Shown here: in pieces, positions 13,201-28,200 of the stretch
Numbering within the stretch: position 1 is the stretch's first letter
How the letters are laid out: every line of letters starts with the position of its first letter
Assembly: GCA_013399855.1 (NCBI GenBank)
Contig: VXAY01002056.1
Coordinates: 710,031 to 774,030 of the forward strand
DNA length: 64,000 nucleotides
Source of the DNA: Oxyruncus cristatus
Lineage: Eukaryota; Chordata; Aves; Passeriformes; Cotingidae
Direction: 5' to 3'
Notes under the pieces: model-generated
Databases searched by the model: none
What the model was told of the DNA's origin: nothing
Seen by the model: the letters and a program-made list of their open reading frames with translations, nothing else
Translations under genes and position numbers: made by a program

Positions 13201-16200
13201 GATTTATCACCAATTGTTTCCAGTCTCCTACACACCACTGTGTCAAGGCACCACAACTCACCACTTGCAGGTCTCTGCAACTACACAAAAACCAGAGGTG
13301 TGTGGAATTAAATATACTCATAGGACTGGCACTTGATCTCTACAAAACGAGTCCCTGTGTTGTCCCTGACAGTGTTACCGTGTGTACTGGCCTGTTTATT
13401 CCATTTCAGTTTTCTTTTGATGAGGCTGAAGCAGTATTATTCCTACATTTGCTTCCAGATGCCCTTAAGGTGCTTATTAGTGCAGCTTATTAATTCCTGG
13501 TGTCTCTGGTGTGGATATACCACTGCTTTGCAAACACAGCCAACCACACATTTCCCTTTTCCCTCAGCACAGAGTGAATGCAGCTCTGCTAGCATTTTAA
13601 ACTATTCTTAATTTGGCTTTTGATTCACTGTGTTCATTTACTTCAAAATTACACTTTCAAGAATTATGACGTTATGAGGTTATAACAGAATTTTAGGCTA
13701 AAGGAGTTATTTCCCTAATTTCTTCTGTTCCCGGTACAATACAAATTTCTGACAAAATCCTCAGAATTGTCTTCAGCAGATTAAGTCAAGTGAGTGTTCT
13801 GTGATTCCCAAACAATTATAATCTAAACACAAAGAATTATACTACATTTCCTTTGAAGCCAAAGGCTGAATGCCATGAAAATACCCTTTGTTAGTTAGAA
13901 ATAACTGAATTAATCTAGATCTGATGAGGTCCCTTACCTTGACAATTGAGAACTGATGCACAGTGTCATTTTTGTGCTGCTTTAAGGGAAATAACTGGCT
14001 TTGACAAAAAGCTGTTTATTTTGACCTTGGCATCTCCTGTATTGGTATTTGAGTTTATCTCCTGCTGCCCCTGGATTGTTTGGCAGGAGATGTCCTACAG
14101 GAACACCACCAGACTTCCAGCACTTGGGCTTCATGCCCTCCTTTTCTTGTTCTCCTTCCCCCTTGCTCTGCACTGCAAAGACTTCATGCAGAATCTGAGC
14201 CTTATAAAACATACAACTGAAATCTCCAACTGCCAAATGTAGTGAAATCTTCCCATGGATTTTATGATGATCCTGTGAATTGGTTGAATCTGGTGAGACA
14301 TGATGAATGTTACACAAAGTCCACGTGTGGCTGTCTCTGGATCTTAGAATCCATGCTTGTAACTGCAACGTTACTTCTTTTGACACTCTCAGTTGAAAAA
14401 AAATAACAACAGAATGGCTGTATTAAAATGTGTTAAATGTTAAATGATTTCTTTATACTGTAGAAGCAGTGTAATGTAGCCATACTGTAGATAGCCCCAA
14501 ATAAATTTGATACTATTTCTGCAGTTAAAAATTAAATTCTTGAGCAGCTCAAAAATGCATCCAGTTGTGTATAATTAGAAATGGGAGATGTTGATGCCAT
14601 TTGTGGGATCCAGTTGTGTATAATTAGAAATGGGAGATGTTGTGTAGCATTTGGCATTATTTACCACCTGAGCATACTTGTGTGTCAGTAGGATGAGAAC
14701 ATGTCAAGTGTTGTTTAAGCTTTTGTCAGTGTTTTGTACTATGATGCTTGTCTGTCACTGGGAAATGGTTTAGTTTTTCAAATTACGGAACTGGGATGCT
14801 TCTGTTAAGTGACATTTCTACCAGTTCCTACAGTTACCATAAAAAGTTGAAACTGTCTTGAAAATCTGGTGGTGAGCCGAAAAGAAGGTGGCATTTAAAA
14901 TATCCTCCTTCCAGAATAATCTGTGATACATCATTATTTTTTATCTCTTGTGTCTATCTCTCATTTTTTTCTGTTGCCGTTAATGTTTTATTAGAGAGTT
15001 CTTGACCAAAAAGCAATAACAAGCAGCTGCTGAAGGACAGAAATCAGTTGCCTACGTTGGTCTCTATATGCTGAACAACAATAAGGTTTTGATTGCCCTA
15101 GAAAACAAGCCAAAACAAATTCCAGAGCTGACAGGGGTATCCAGAGTGGTTAAAACACAGGAAGTGTTAAATATGAGCCCAAGATGGAGGGGCTGATTAT
15201 GCAGAGAATTGCCTTGTTTTTGATTGTAATTGTGGTTTCAAGAGGTTGGAAATGTTTGACAAAAACAATCGAACGTATGGCACGCATTAGGGTTTTGGCC
15301 CTCTGCCATATTGCAGCTGGGTAACCTACTTCATTAATTACTGTACAGAAAGGCCTTAAGCCTGTGTGGGATAGTTCTCAAATTTCAGTGGAAACCCAAG
15401 TTTTGCCTGAACCAGGGCCAGAACGGTCACAGGCACACACCTGAACTGGCCATTGAGAAATGTTTTCAGACTGCTTTACCCCACGTCCTCCCCAACACAG
15501 GTCTGGGCTGGGGACTTCACTGGAGTGTCCCCACAGCGCGTGTTTGCTCCCACTGTGGTATGAAATGATCTGGTGGCTTTCAGGAACTGTTGTGCAACAC
15601 AGCTGTTTGTTATCAGTGAGCAGTGGCAGTACAGGGAGTTAGGGCTGATAACTGGGGCCATAGTGATGGGCAGCTTGTAAGTGTTCATTTTTTGTATTTC
15701 TGGATTAGCTCCTACTTAGGATAGATATCCTAGAAATCCCTACATAGAACCTGATGATCTGCAGAAGTTATTTAGGCTGACCCACTCACTGCACTTAACA
15801 CATACAGCTGGATCAGCTGGTTATCAGACTTCCATCACTTCCATCCCTGTGAAGCCTTTTCTGTATCATTTGCAGGTTCATGAATGGTCCAGGAATAAAA
15901 AGAAAAGGTGGAGAAGTAAGGGGCAGTGCAGGCACAAAATATTCAAGAGCACAGTCAGTGCAGCATGTTTTCTCTCATGGAATGCAGTGAGTACATTTGA
16001 CCTCAGTTAAGAGCTGAGTACTACTGTAATACAAACATCAACTGGGAACAACATCTCCATTTCTGCTTTGTTGCAGGGGTTCTCTTAACTATATGGTATT
16101 AATGGAACATAATTTGAAAAAGCTCCTCTGTTGTGATATATCATTAGATGTGAAAGGTTGCTATAAGGATTGCTGTTTCAACCCTTCACTACTGTCCCTG

Positions 16201-19200
16201 TTTTCTTCAAGGTCTTCTGCTCCTTGCCAAACCATTTCATTTTGGATCTGATCCAGTTCTCATCAAAGTCATGGAAAAGCTCCAGCGGATTGGGCTATTA
16301 TTATTTGTGGCTGGAAAGGGAAGTGGAACATGCTTGTATGTGATTAAATACTAACATTTTCAGCCAACTGATAATAGGGAAAAGGAAGAAAATAAGGATC
16401 ATTAAACCAGAGAACTTTTGGCCAAATCCCTGTTTTCAGAGACCATCTATCTTGCCTATAGTGCTGTGCCAAGCAGAGTATCAATATACAGCACTAGTAA
16501 TAATTTTCAGGTTAGAGTATTAGAATAGATGCTAATGAGTTCCAATTCCAGTGTCTCTAACAGACTTTTTTCAAAGGTTAAGGTTTAGTATAGAGTCACG
16601 GTATCTTTCTTGGATTGCCAAGGCAGTCCTTTCACCCCCAAAGGTGGAAGGGTTTGCTTAAATTTTTGCCACCTTCTTCTTGTTCTTTAGGGCTTAAATT
16701 TAGAACTGATGTTTGTATCTTAAGGCACTGAAAGCATTTCAGTTGCTGACAGTAATGCCTCTAGCCAGTGCCTTTCACTGCTTGCTTTTGTAAGACCCTG
16801 TTTTAGTTGCTCACAACTTTGCCAGACTTGCACAGTTCACACTGAAATTTCCCATGCTGAGAGGCTGCCTCGAGTTGAATTTTTGGAAAGTGTCAGCAAA
16901 AAGGACTTAGCTGTTTCCAAGAACAAGATTAGGGGAAAACACATTGTTTTATCCATCTAGAGTAAATTTTTCCAGCTGGTTTTTTATGACCTGCAGTGTC
17001 TCCATGCTTTGAAGAGGGGACTTGAAATGCATGCCCTTTGGAATCCCCAGGGAAATACACTCAAGTTCGGCATCTTCAAAATGTTGTGCTTTCTTGTACA
17101 TCTAGTTTGTTATGGTGTTCTCCAGATATTCCCCCTGCAGCGTGTTAGTCGTGTCCTCAGAGCTGTGCAGGCAGCACATGTGACAGCCCAGCAGTGCCCG
17201 GGGAGGCCTGGGGTGGCTGGTCAGAGGGCGCTGGGCTGTGCAGGATGTTCTTCCAAATGGCTTGTCTGAGAGGCCACTGTCACACCAGGACCAAGGGCAG
17301 GAAGACTCTCTCCTGCTCTGACAGTGCTCCCCTCACTTTGTAATGGAGAAAAAGAGAGCGAACAGCCAGCAGAGAGGCTGGTGCAGAAAGGCAGAGTGGG
17401 CTTTTGAGGAGCTGTATAAATATTTCAGGATGAAGGACTTGATGTCGAAGCTCAGGGGAAAGGAGTTATTTAAGAGAGTGATAAGGAAGAGAGGGCAGAG
17501 GGAAAGGAGGTGGTGGGAAAGGTCAGGATTCAAAATGTGTAAAACCAGCAGAACAAAGGATGGGAAAGGCACAGGGGGCAATGTGGAAAGGAAAAGAGCG
17601 GAAGAATATGTGGGATGGGAGGAAAGAGGCCAGAGAAGAACATAACCATTGTGTGGAATCTGGCTCCACCCAAGTTTCAAGGCTTTTTGGTGTCCAGGAG
17701 GACCTGAAGCACAGTGGCACAGTTTGACTCTTCCTCCTCTGCCACCATTGCCCATAAGACATAAGAGCTTTCTGCTCTGTTGGTGACGTGGGAAATCCAG
17801 GTGGTGATCCAGAGGACTGCTACAGGACTACATCCGAGCCGTTGTGATAATCCATGTGAGGGGCTGATGAAATTCTGGGCTGTGTTCTGTTGTAAAAGAT
17901 ATAGGTTAGCTTTTGTTTACTTTTATTTTAGAAAGCATACTCCTCAGGAGAATTCTATAAAGGGTATTGCTACTGTGGCAGAATCACAGCATGCTGATCA
18001 AAGGCAAAGATAAAGATGCTGGTGCAATTTAACTTCCCTTTTTGTGTTTGTGCACAGTAGATTTAATAACTTTGGAAAGCTTATCTTTGCAACCTTTCTT
18101 TTCCATTATCATAATTTTTAAGGCATAGAATATCCTGACACTAATCCAAGAGTAACAGAACAGCAACAATTACAATACTGCATTTTTATTACTACTAATT
18201 TTCAGCTTCACTCTTATTTGAACTTGGCCTGTTTGTTCTTTACGCTATAAATTTATTCTTGATAAGAACTAATTTAGCTCCATTTTCATAGATTATTTGT
18301 AGAGAAAAGTTTAAGTAAGCCTCAACAGAAAATAATAGTGCAAAATGGAAAAAGTGAATCAGATTTATGCAAGGCAGATTTCCAAGATTACTGAATTTCA
18401 CTTCCAACTGCATTCTGCAGTTGAGAATAAACAGGCACTCACTGCAGTCAGTGATTCATTGCGAAGTAATAAGTGGAACCAGCTATTTTCTTGAAAGTAC
18501 AGTAATCTGAACTACAGTTTATAGGAAAAGAAAGTAGATAATTGTTTTACAGTTATGGCACAAAATGTGTATTATAAAACTAAGTAGGTATCATTAAAAA
18601 AATTGATGTTAAAAGGACATTTTTACAGCTAATACAAATGGGCTTATTTCCCATTGCTCTGTCCTTTATCGAGTTTTGACTTGTACAATTCTGGCTTGTA
18701 CAAGGTGGGAATAGATAGTAAGTATTTATACTAAATAAAAATGGTGGCAGTTTATATTTATTAATATAAGTCTAATGACAAAAGAAGAAAGGAATAGAGA
18801 AGTCATACCGAAAATAATGTTCCAAATGCTGTAAACTATAAATGAATGTGAAGTCCTCAAAACATTTTTTAGACTGGACTGGCTAGTAAAATGCTACCAA
18901 CTGCACAATTCAGATTCCTTTTTTCCCCCTCTTTATGTAACAATAAACAAAAAAACTTACTTCAGGAAAATACACTTGAAGTAATTCCCTGCTCAGTTAA
19001 TAGATCTTCCTGTAGATGTGCATGTGTGGTTATGTAGATAACTATTATTGAATGAAGAGATGAAGTTAGGGATACATCTCATTTCCTTGCCTTACCTTGA
19101 CATTGCTTCAATGGGGGCATTTGCACAATGCAGGAAAACAGACATTGCTGAACCAAGTGGCAAAATTACATCTATGGTTTCATGACTGCACCCAGTGTAT

Positions 19201-22200
19201 TTCTTTTTTTATAGAGAGTTCATTTTCCTTTCACCTTCCTCCACATTTCTGTGTGTCCCTGTATTCCTTTTCACTGAATCCTTCTTCTCTCTGGTTTCAA
19301 TGGATTTTTTTTTTTTCCATTTAGCCTCTTTTGAGTAAAACGTGAACGGTATCAAATGTCCATTTCAATGGAGGTTTTGCAGTGTGTGAAAAGGAATAGT
19401 CTGTTGTTAAACTGAGCCAGGACAAATCTCTGCTCTCTGCGCTCACAGCCAGAAAGTCCCTGGGTTATAATAAGCTGCCTCAGTCATCATCCAGGTCACT
19501 CCAGACACTTATCCCAGTTTGACAGGAAGAAGGGGAGAATTGCATTGATGTTTGCTTAAAATTTCATGTTGAAAGGAAGCACTTTGGATTCCACACACTT
19601 TGGGTTTCTATGCAAAAATAAAAATGCATTTTAATACTTACTGTTGTTTTACTGGAATTGAATGGTGTTTTTCTGTTAAAGAATACATTATTTTTGTACA
19701 CAGGTGTGGTTATATTTGTGTTGTTAACACCGATATAACTTGAGTTATGTATAAACAGAACTTTTGTCACTGTATTTTTCGTTGCTAGAAAGTTAAGCTA
19801 TTGCTATTATGACTTAGTACAGAACATTAGAATATTCTGGGGGCAAAATGTAACACAGCCAACATTAATTATATCACATAGAACACTAAAATACAGGGTG
19901 ACTATAAAGAGCACCAAGAGCAGCAGCCTTTCTTCATAGATCTCGTTTTAAAATAATAAAACCTCACTATTCTTCCAAGGCTTCTTGCAAATAATAAATT
20001 TTAAGTTGAACCATTGAAACAAGGAAGTCATAATCCGTATATTATTTTGTAAGTCAGTTCCATGATGGCACTGGATAATGAATTTACAATGTATGGATGT
20101 GGGACTAGGAGAGACCTCCTGAATCTTTAAACTCTGTCCTTAAATAATGAAGGAAAACTGGTTGACAGCCATGTATAAGCACAGACATGCAGTTTTGCAG
20201 TTGGTGGACAGGTAATAAATCCCTAATAACATGCTAAATGCACAAGTTTTTCTAACCTCCATATGCTATGCTGCAGCATCTCTTCACAGTGGAATGTTCT
20301 TAAATAGATAGCAGTAAAAAGAATATTTTTAAAACACCACTGGATGCCAGCAAGGCCCACATATATTAAAGATATATATTACCATCTTTGACGTGACCTT
20401 GCCCCTTTAAATATTTCATATAACCAATAATAGAATTTTTTGTTCTAAAACATTTGCCAAGAATGCTTTAAATGAAACTATCATTGGGAATCATACATAG
20501 ATTTAAAAAGAAAGGTTTGGGCTGTCATCCAAGAATTACATATGCCTGAAACAAATGTTTAAAATTGTATTCCTATATATGTGAACTGTACAGAAGAAGT
20601 ATGAGCCCATACAGGTTTCCATTACCCCTTGATTTCTTGCTGTGCAAGATACTTGGGCCTCACATACCTGAGGTCCAGAGAGAAAGACCAACTACACTAC
20701 ATGTTGTGTCCAGACTCAAGGCCCTGTGTCCCCTTTACAATGCTCTGTGTGAAAGTACAGACTTCCATCAGTGTTTGTTAGAAGTGTGACTGGGGTTTGG
20801 GTCTGTGAAGGATCACTTACTGCAGGGTGGAGATGTTCTGTGCAAGCTGCGACTGTGGAGATAGTTGTTACAGAATAGTAGTATCAGTCAGGATAAAGAG
20901 CAGTAGGACTCCCTCAAAATCTCAACCAACCTACTGATTGCTTGAAACCCTGTGGAACCACCAGTGTTCTGAAAGGAAAACACACTTTATAGGCAGTACT
21001 TCTCACTACTGATTGTTTACTTGGAGAGTCTGATCGATTTTGGTCTTCTAGCTTCCAACACAGTAATGATTTTTTTCCCTTACCTCAAGCTGGCATCAAG
21101 TTAAGTCTTGGTCAGTGGTGTCTGAAAGCTGCCATCCAACACTTCAGGTTAGGTGATAACACAGAGAGAGTCTGAAATCTTAGCACCTGTGCTGCTATTA
21201 AAGCTGGAGGGCACGATTAAGCTACCTTTGCAGAATATTTCTCTCCCATATTTCCACTTGACTTCTGCTTGATGTGTCTGGGGTGGCTGTCCTTGATTCC
21301 TGTCACCCAATGCATGGCGAAAGTTAAAATCATTCTTACCTTTGGCCCACAAAGGCTTTTATCTTCTTGAAGCCTTTACTTAAAAAAATTACATAAAATA
21401 TTGCATGAAAAATAAATCATGATACTATTTTGTCTTTCTGCATAACCTTCTGTCCAGTTTTGTAGTCTGAAATTATTTAGCCTTGGTGGAAATGTCTCCA
21501 AGGTAAATAATTTGAATCCTGCATCAGTAAACCTTGCCAGAGTTTCATAAATTTCCATCAAAATTTTTTTCTGAGCTTACACAGTGACCTCAGTCATGGA
21601 AGCTGACAGTATAGAAATGGCTGTAGACAAACTTGTCTGAAAGAGATAAGTGAATTGGGGATTACCAGATAAACATGATACTTTTGACCATAATGGGGAA
21701 AAATTAAGCCACAAAAGGATGACAGCACTGAAAAAACAGAGGCAAAGCATCTGTAATTCAACACTAAATATCAGAATTACATTTATTAATGGTAACAATT
21801 AAACTATTTTAGAGACATTTCAGAAAGTCACAGGGTACGTTTCAAGCATTACATCTAGAGTGTATGAAGCTGCACAGAAAGACAATTTGAAGTTGCCAGT
21901 GGGCCATAGCCACTACATCCAAAGATCATCACAGCAGGATTAATTAAAGCCTGCTTGAGGAGGAGTTGTCAGGGACAAGGTGAGGGGAAGTACTCCACAC
22001 TAGACCATGGGAGTTCACGGAATTACCAGAGCAGTGACACTGCCTGTTGCATGTGGCATCATCCAATGTATTACTGACTGCAGGGGTTGGGCACAGGAAA
22101 GTGGTGAGTGGGGGAAGAGCCCCAGCAGTGCTGGTGACTGAAGTGCAGCTCGAGCTCTGATTTAAAGGGTCTCACTCCAGGTGTTTGTAGTTACATCATC

Positions 22201-25200
22201 ACAGTACTGAGGTTAACTATCACAGCAGGCTGAAGGAGCTGTGGGACTACTTGTGTTGTTCCTGGATTTATCCCACAGCTTTCTTATTTCAGAAGGGCCG
22301 GTGACCTCAGTCTTGGGAGAATATCTTCTGGAAACACACACCTGCTAACTCCTGGTATCAGCAGTATACCAAGAGAGACAAATAGGTCAGGAGTCTTTCT
22401 TGGGCAACACGTGGTTCAGACTTTTCAGACCTGCACAGATGATCAGAATAAGGCTATTTATGTGAAGGAGGCACAGGGGGGGAAATACTCTGGAGAGACT
22501 GGGAATAAAACTGAGTTACTGGAAGAGAACAGGTTTGCTGAGCTTTCAGGATCATATATGGAAGTTCATGAACTGAAAAGTTCTTGCAGTGGGATGATTT
22601 TAACTGCTACTAGTGCCTATTTAAATATAAGGATAGAATTTCTGCAAGCTTTTTGTATAGACCTGATTCTGCCTATTTAAGGCCACAGGACTTTCCAAAA
22701 AATCCCAGCTGTGACTGCTCCTTGGAGGAAATTCCCTAAAATAATAATCACCAATATAGAGCAGAAGTCGGCAACCTTTATTTTTAGACTTATTAAGATC
22801 GTGGTGTGGAGGATAGCACCAAGTAAGAAAGAGAAAAACATGCATTTGATAATATTTTTCAGCAGTTCCACTGTCACAGACCTATTTCCATCCCTGCCAG
22901 GAGGCAGAGAAGTTGTTCCAATAATTCATTACTCACTCTGGCCCTTTTCTTCTCTCAGGAAAAATATTTATCCCTAAGGAAAAGCCTGTAGAAACCCGTA
23001 CAGAAGAGAAAGTGACCCTGGATCCAGAACTAGAAGAGGCCCTGGCCAGCGCTTCAGATACTGAGCTCTATGACCTTGCAGGTTAGACAACACATAGATA
23101 TGATCCTCCCACACGTGCAGTTCTTCTCTGCCCAGACCTGCCCCCAGGAGTGTCTCATGATCACCTCTCAAGTCCCTGCTGTTCCTGTGGGTTGTATATT
23201 AGGGAAGAAAAATGATTAGGAGGAGAGCTCTGAAACAAGTTACCCAAAGAGATTGTGGGATTTCCATCCCTGGATGTTTTCAGGATCCAGCCAGACAAAG
23301 CCATGGCTGACCTCATTAATGTTGGCAACACTCCTGCCTGAGGGGGAGGCTGGACAAGATGACCCACAGTGGTTCCTTCCAGCTGGCATTTCTGTGAAGT
23401 GCATTCTGCATCGACTCAGTTGTCCAAAAATCTGTATTGAGAATGTCTGTATTGCCAGAATTTACCCCCCTAAAGACGCTCCCTACAAGCAGGCATGACG
23501 CAGTTAATATTTTATAAAGGGAGTTTTGTCTGGGGAACTCAATGACAACTGGTAGCAGATATTTTTCTGAAGTCTGTGTTCCTGCCATTAACATTGTATC
23601 CTGTCTCTGGTATTTACACATTTCAGCTGTTCTTGGAGTGCACAACATGGTCAACAACCCAAAATTTAATGAAGCAGGAGCCCGCAGTAAAGACGGAAAA
23701 GGAACCGTGAGAAGTAAGCAAGCAGATTTTCTCTTGTGGGCTGCATGTCATCTTTAGGGACTTCTACACCTATGGACCATGTCTGTTGGTCTAGTTTAGT
23801 GTAATATAACTGGGCCTAACCTTAACTGATCTAATTAATCATGAGAGATAACTTTTTAAAAGTAAATACAATCTTAAAATTCATTATCATGACAACAGTA
23901 GTATACAAATAGGTCATTCCTAAGGAGCTTTGTTCTCCTAGAGAGCAGTATCTGGCTCTGAAGAGGTGCTTGAAAGGATGAGAGTATGTAAGAGGCCAAG
24001 ACATATATCTTTCCATTCCAGTTCAGGCAGCAGGCAGAAAACAGAGGGAGCTGTAGCTAAGAGCTGGCCACAGCTCAGGCCAGGCCATCTTGCCCCGAGT
24101 ACCTACATTGACACAACTGAAAAATGACTTGTAACCACGGGGCTCAAATGTGGCAGAGTCCCTGGCAGAGTCACATCTGTGACCAGGGTCACCTCAAGCT
24201 GCATTCACAGGGAGGCAAAGACTGCATGGATGTGCTCCTGCCCCGACTGCCCTCTCTGATCTGCCACCTCCACCTTATCCCTGTGGCTGTGGGTTTAAAG
24301 AGTGCCTGTTCTGAGGCTCCTCAGGTACATGGGAACCATAATCATCCAGGAAACCCCCCAACAGAGACAGCTTTAGTTACTAAAATCCAGAAATGCTTGC
24401 ACTAAATAAACAGACCTGTGGTGAATCAGATCTCAGCTCAACAACCCCGCAGGAGGCTGGATGGGGGGAGAAATGGGTGCGTCTGAATTCCAAGTTTTGC
24501 TTGAGAGCTGCCAAGCCTAGATCCAGAACTTGTCACCTCTGAGCTCTGGGATATCAAATGGGCTAAACTTTTCTTTTTAAGACAAAATTGTGGAATGTTC
24601 TTTTCTAGGGAAACAGTACTAAAAAAATTGCTTACTTCTTCTAAGGCCATGAGAACAGCAGCTATCTTTACCAAGGACTTTCATTTCCATCTTTCATTAC
24701 TAAAGGGGAGGTGGGAAAGTAGACAGGACACTGTGTCACTTCATTTTTCTCAGGATTAGGCTGCTCTGCAAGCCTCCCCAGTGGGGCCCTGTGTGAGCTG
24801 CCATCTATCTCATAACAGGCAACTGCATGCATTACTAATCCTCATAGATTTCAGAATATTTTTGTTGTACTGAGTCAAAAAGTCAGCTATGTGAGTCAGC
24901 TAAACTATGCTCCAATCACAGACTTAAGAACCAGAAAACCACTCTCACATCACTGTATTCCTTGATCCAAAAGCAATACCTTTCCTTAGCCAAGTGAAAT
25001 GCTGCAGTAAAAGAGGGAGACATCTCAAAAGTTGCCCATCAATGTTGCAAAACAGCACCATGATTAAGGAAACAAGAAAAACTCATGGGAAACAACACGA
25101 AGTAGAAAATGAAAATTACTCCTAACTCTAGACTGAGCACACTATGATGTCTAACCTGTCCTTGCATGCAAGGTGAATTCTCTGTATGTATTTTACCTGC

Positions 25201-28200
25201 AGTTTTCAGTTCCCTGCTCTCTAGAAAGGCTGCAGTATTATTCAGGGATATGTGAAGTCTCTCAGGGGACTAGTAAAAATAAAGTTTGGTGTCAAAGGGA
25301 GCAGCTCAAGGATTCTGTATGACCATCTTCACTAGGAGTCTGAGTTCTAAAAAAAGATGTGGGTTTTTTTGGCCCATGACATGGCATGAACTTTACCCAT
25401 AGCACTGAACAGCAATGCATAGTACCCTGAGACTTGAAACAAGCCTTCAAAATCTCTCCCTGTCTGCAGCATAAAATACAAGGGTTTAAACATACTTATG
25501 GTCAGCAACATATTTCTTTCTTACCTCTGGTGGCTTGGGTGGTCAAGGTTTATAAATTAATCTCCATGACTACATGCATGGGAATTAGAAGTACTAATTG
25601 TGTTCTAAGCTATGATTTTCATGCAGCTCTGGGAATATATATAGCCCATTGCTTCCAGCATTAAATACCAGAGTTCTTTGAGCATGAACACTCAAAGATT
25701 TCATAAATCTTGTGCTGGCAGATGGACTTGCTTTTCATGCTTTGATAGTTTTATTATTTAGAAAGTGCAGATGTTGCAATTTTACAAGACCTAATTGAAT
25801 TTGTAGTAAGGCTGATAGTATCATCTGAGAGAAGGAAACTGAGGGGCCTCCTGACCATGTTGCTTCATGTTAGCACAGTCTAATCATAGTTGCAGGGACT
25901 TTTTCTTGCTAATGTCATGGGCAAGTTCTGAGCACACCTTTTGTTGCAGATACTAGACAAAGAACAAAGCAGTCCTTGCAGTGTATGACATCCTGTACAA
26001 TAGTCTTTGAAGCTGCTTTGGCTCAGATTAATTGTACAGGGACTTCTGTACATAAAGGAGGAATTTGCCTATGATGATACTGCCCAGCCAGTGACCACAG
26101 CCTCCAGTGACATGTTCTGGGGCCACAGAAGGTGCAAAGGGCATGGCAGGCATAATGGGGCTAATGCTCCTGCTTGCAAGTTTTGAAATTCTTATAAACC
26201 CCTCCTGGATTGCTGCAGTACAAACCTAAATGGGAATTGAGAAGCCAGACTGTTGCTGATGATGCCTGTTCCTCGGTCAACATTTCACGAGACCTTGTGT
26301 TGCAGATGTGGTGAAAGGTGAAAAGGTCAAGCCCATCTTTGAGGAGCCACCTAATCCGACCAATGTGGAAGCAAGTCTGCAAAGGATAAAAGCAAATGAT
26401 CCTAGTCTCACAGAAATCAATCTCAACAACATAAAGGTAGATGCTGTGGTTTCATTTCTGTCATCATAGGAGGATTTATTCAAATATTTCCAAACCATTG
26501 CCTTTTATCTTCAAATTTTGTCTGTCTTTACTGTTCAGAAAAAGCAGGACACGCAGTGAAGGGATGTGGAAAGGACTGTTGTAGAGGCTCCAAGGTCATC
26601 AATTCGTGATATTGAATTAAATGCCAATTAAAAGCCCAAGGGGTGACTCCCTTTGGCTGCCTTTCTTTAGCAGATTGTAAAGCAAGATATCTCATGGGCA
26701 CTGTTAATCATCACTGGCCAAATTCAATTAGCCCACACGTGCAAATCGAGGAGGAGCTGGCACTTGGAGACTGAACAACCAGCAGCAAAATAGGAAAGCA
26801 GCTCAGAGATGGTCACGTGCTTGTGTTGGCCTGACCCAGTTACAGGCAGCACTGACATCACAGCCCAGCACAGGCAACCATGAGGCTCTGGGGGCCACTG
26901 TGTGCAGAGGAGGCCTTGTGCATTTGGAAATACTCTTAAAAGCATCAGGGATGTTTAAATTGCATAGACTGTGGTTATTAGTTGATCACTTTGATAATAA
27001 TTAAAATCAGTATCTAGCAGTGTGACTGGCTTTACTAATTACTGGATTTGTCTTCTTATTGTAGAATATTCCTATTCCAACACTGAAAGAATTTGCAAAA
27101 GCTCTGGAAAGCAACACACATGTGAAGACATTCAGCCTTGCAGCTACTCGAAGCAATGACCCTGTAGCTATCGTAAGTTTAAACACTGATTGGAAAAAAA
27201 AAACCAACAAATCCCAAACAAACTTTGAGTAGGTCCATGTCTGCTTTAGGATGCATTCTTCATTTTCTCTTGCAGAATTTCCCTGTGACTATGCAAAGTT
27301 GAAGTGTAATCTCTTCTGATCTACCTTTATGTTCTTCTAAGCATGTTTTTGTTTTATTTTTTTGTTGGTACTAAGCTATGTTTTGCAAATTCCCTGTTAT
27401 CCCCTGAAATTCTCCAGATGTTATCTCATGCTCCCACTTTTTGACCCCTCAGGCATTTGCAGATATGTTGAAAGTGAACAAAACACTGAAGAGTCTGAAT
27501 GTAGAATCCAACTTCATCACTGGAACAGGGATTTTGGCACTGATTGAAGCACTGAAAAAGAATGAATCCCTAACAGAGATTAAAATTGACAACCAGGTAA
27601 AGAGAGACCACTGAGGAAATCCACTTTTGTCTCCCTTTTATATGAATTACCAGAGGATTCTCCTAGGCGACTCTGGCAAAGGCAAGGCAGCCTCTGTGGC
27701 TCAGTTACTCTGCAGCTTATGTCCCATGCCTGTGCAACCAAACAGTGGAAAACCTCTAAATAAAAATAGCCAAAGCCAAATATAAAACCCAGAGGAAAAT
27801 CTCCAGGGATGGGATTCTCTTTGTAGTTTGCAGCCCAGTGCTGAAATACAACCCCTTTCTCTCTCATATGAAAATAAATATTTTCTTTTCTTTTGGGGAC
27901 GTTTCACCACATTGCCAACAGAGGCAGCAGCTCGGGACAGCTGTGGAGATGGAGATTGCCAAGATGCTGGAGGAGAACTCAAGGATTCTCAAGTTTGGAT
28001 ACCAGTTCACAAAGCAAGGCCCAAGAACCAGGGTAGCAGCAGCTATCACTAAAAACAACGATCTGGGTAAGACACTACTATGCTTATTCATCACTTATTT
28101 ATGTGAGCCAAGCCCTGACCTTCCCAGACACAACTTTTCCTGTCTGTACATAAGACTGAATTTTGACAGTGCAACATTCAAGCTGCTCTGTGTGAGGGGG

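Noticed and set aside
17333..17755. 140-codon minus-strand frame opposite a 100-codon plus-strand frame
   Set aside because: The region is purine-rich on the + strand, which removes stops and yields Ser/Leu/Pro-rich and Lys/Arg/Glu-rich peptides. This is a composition artefact.
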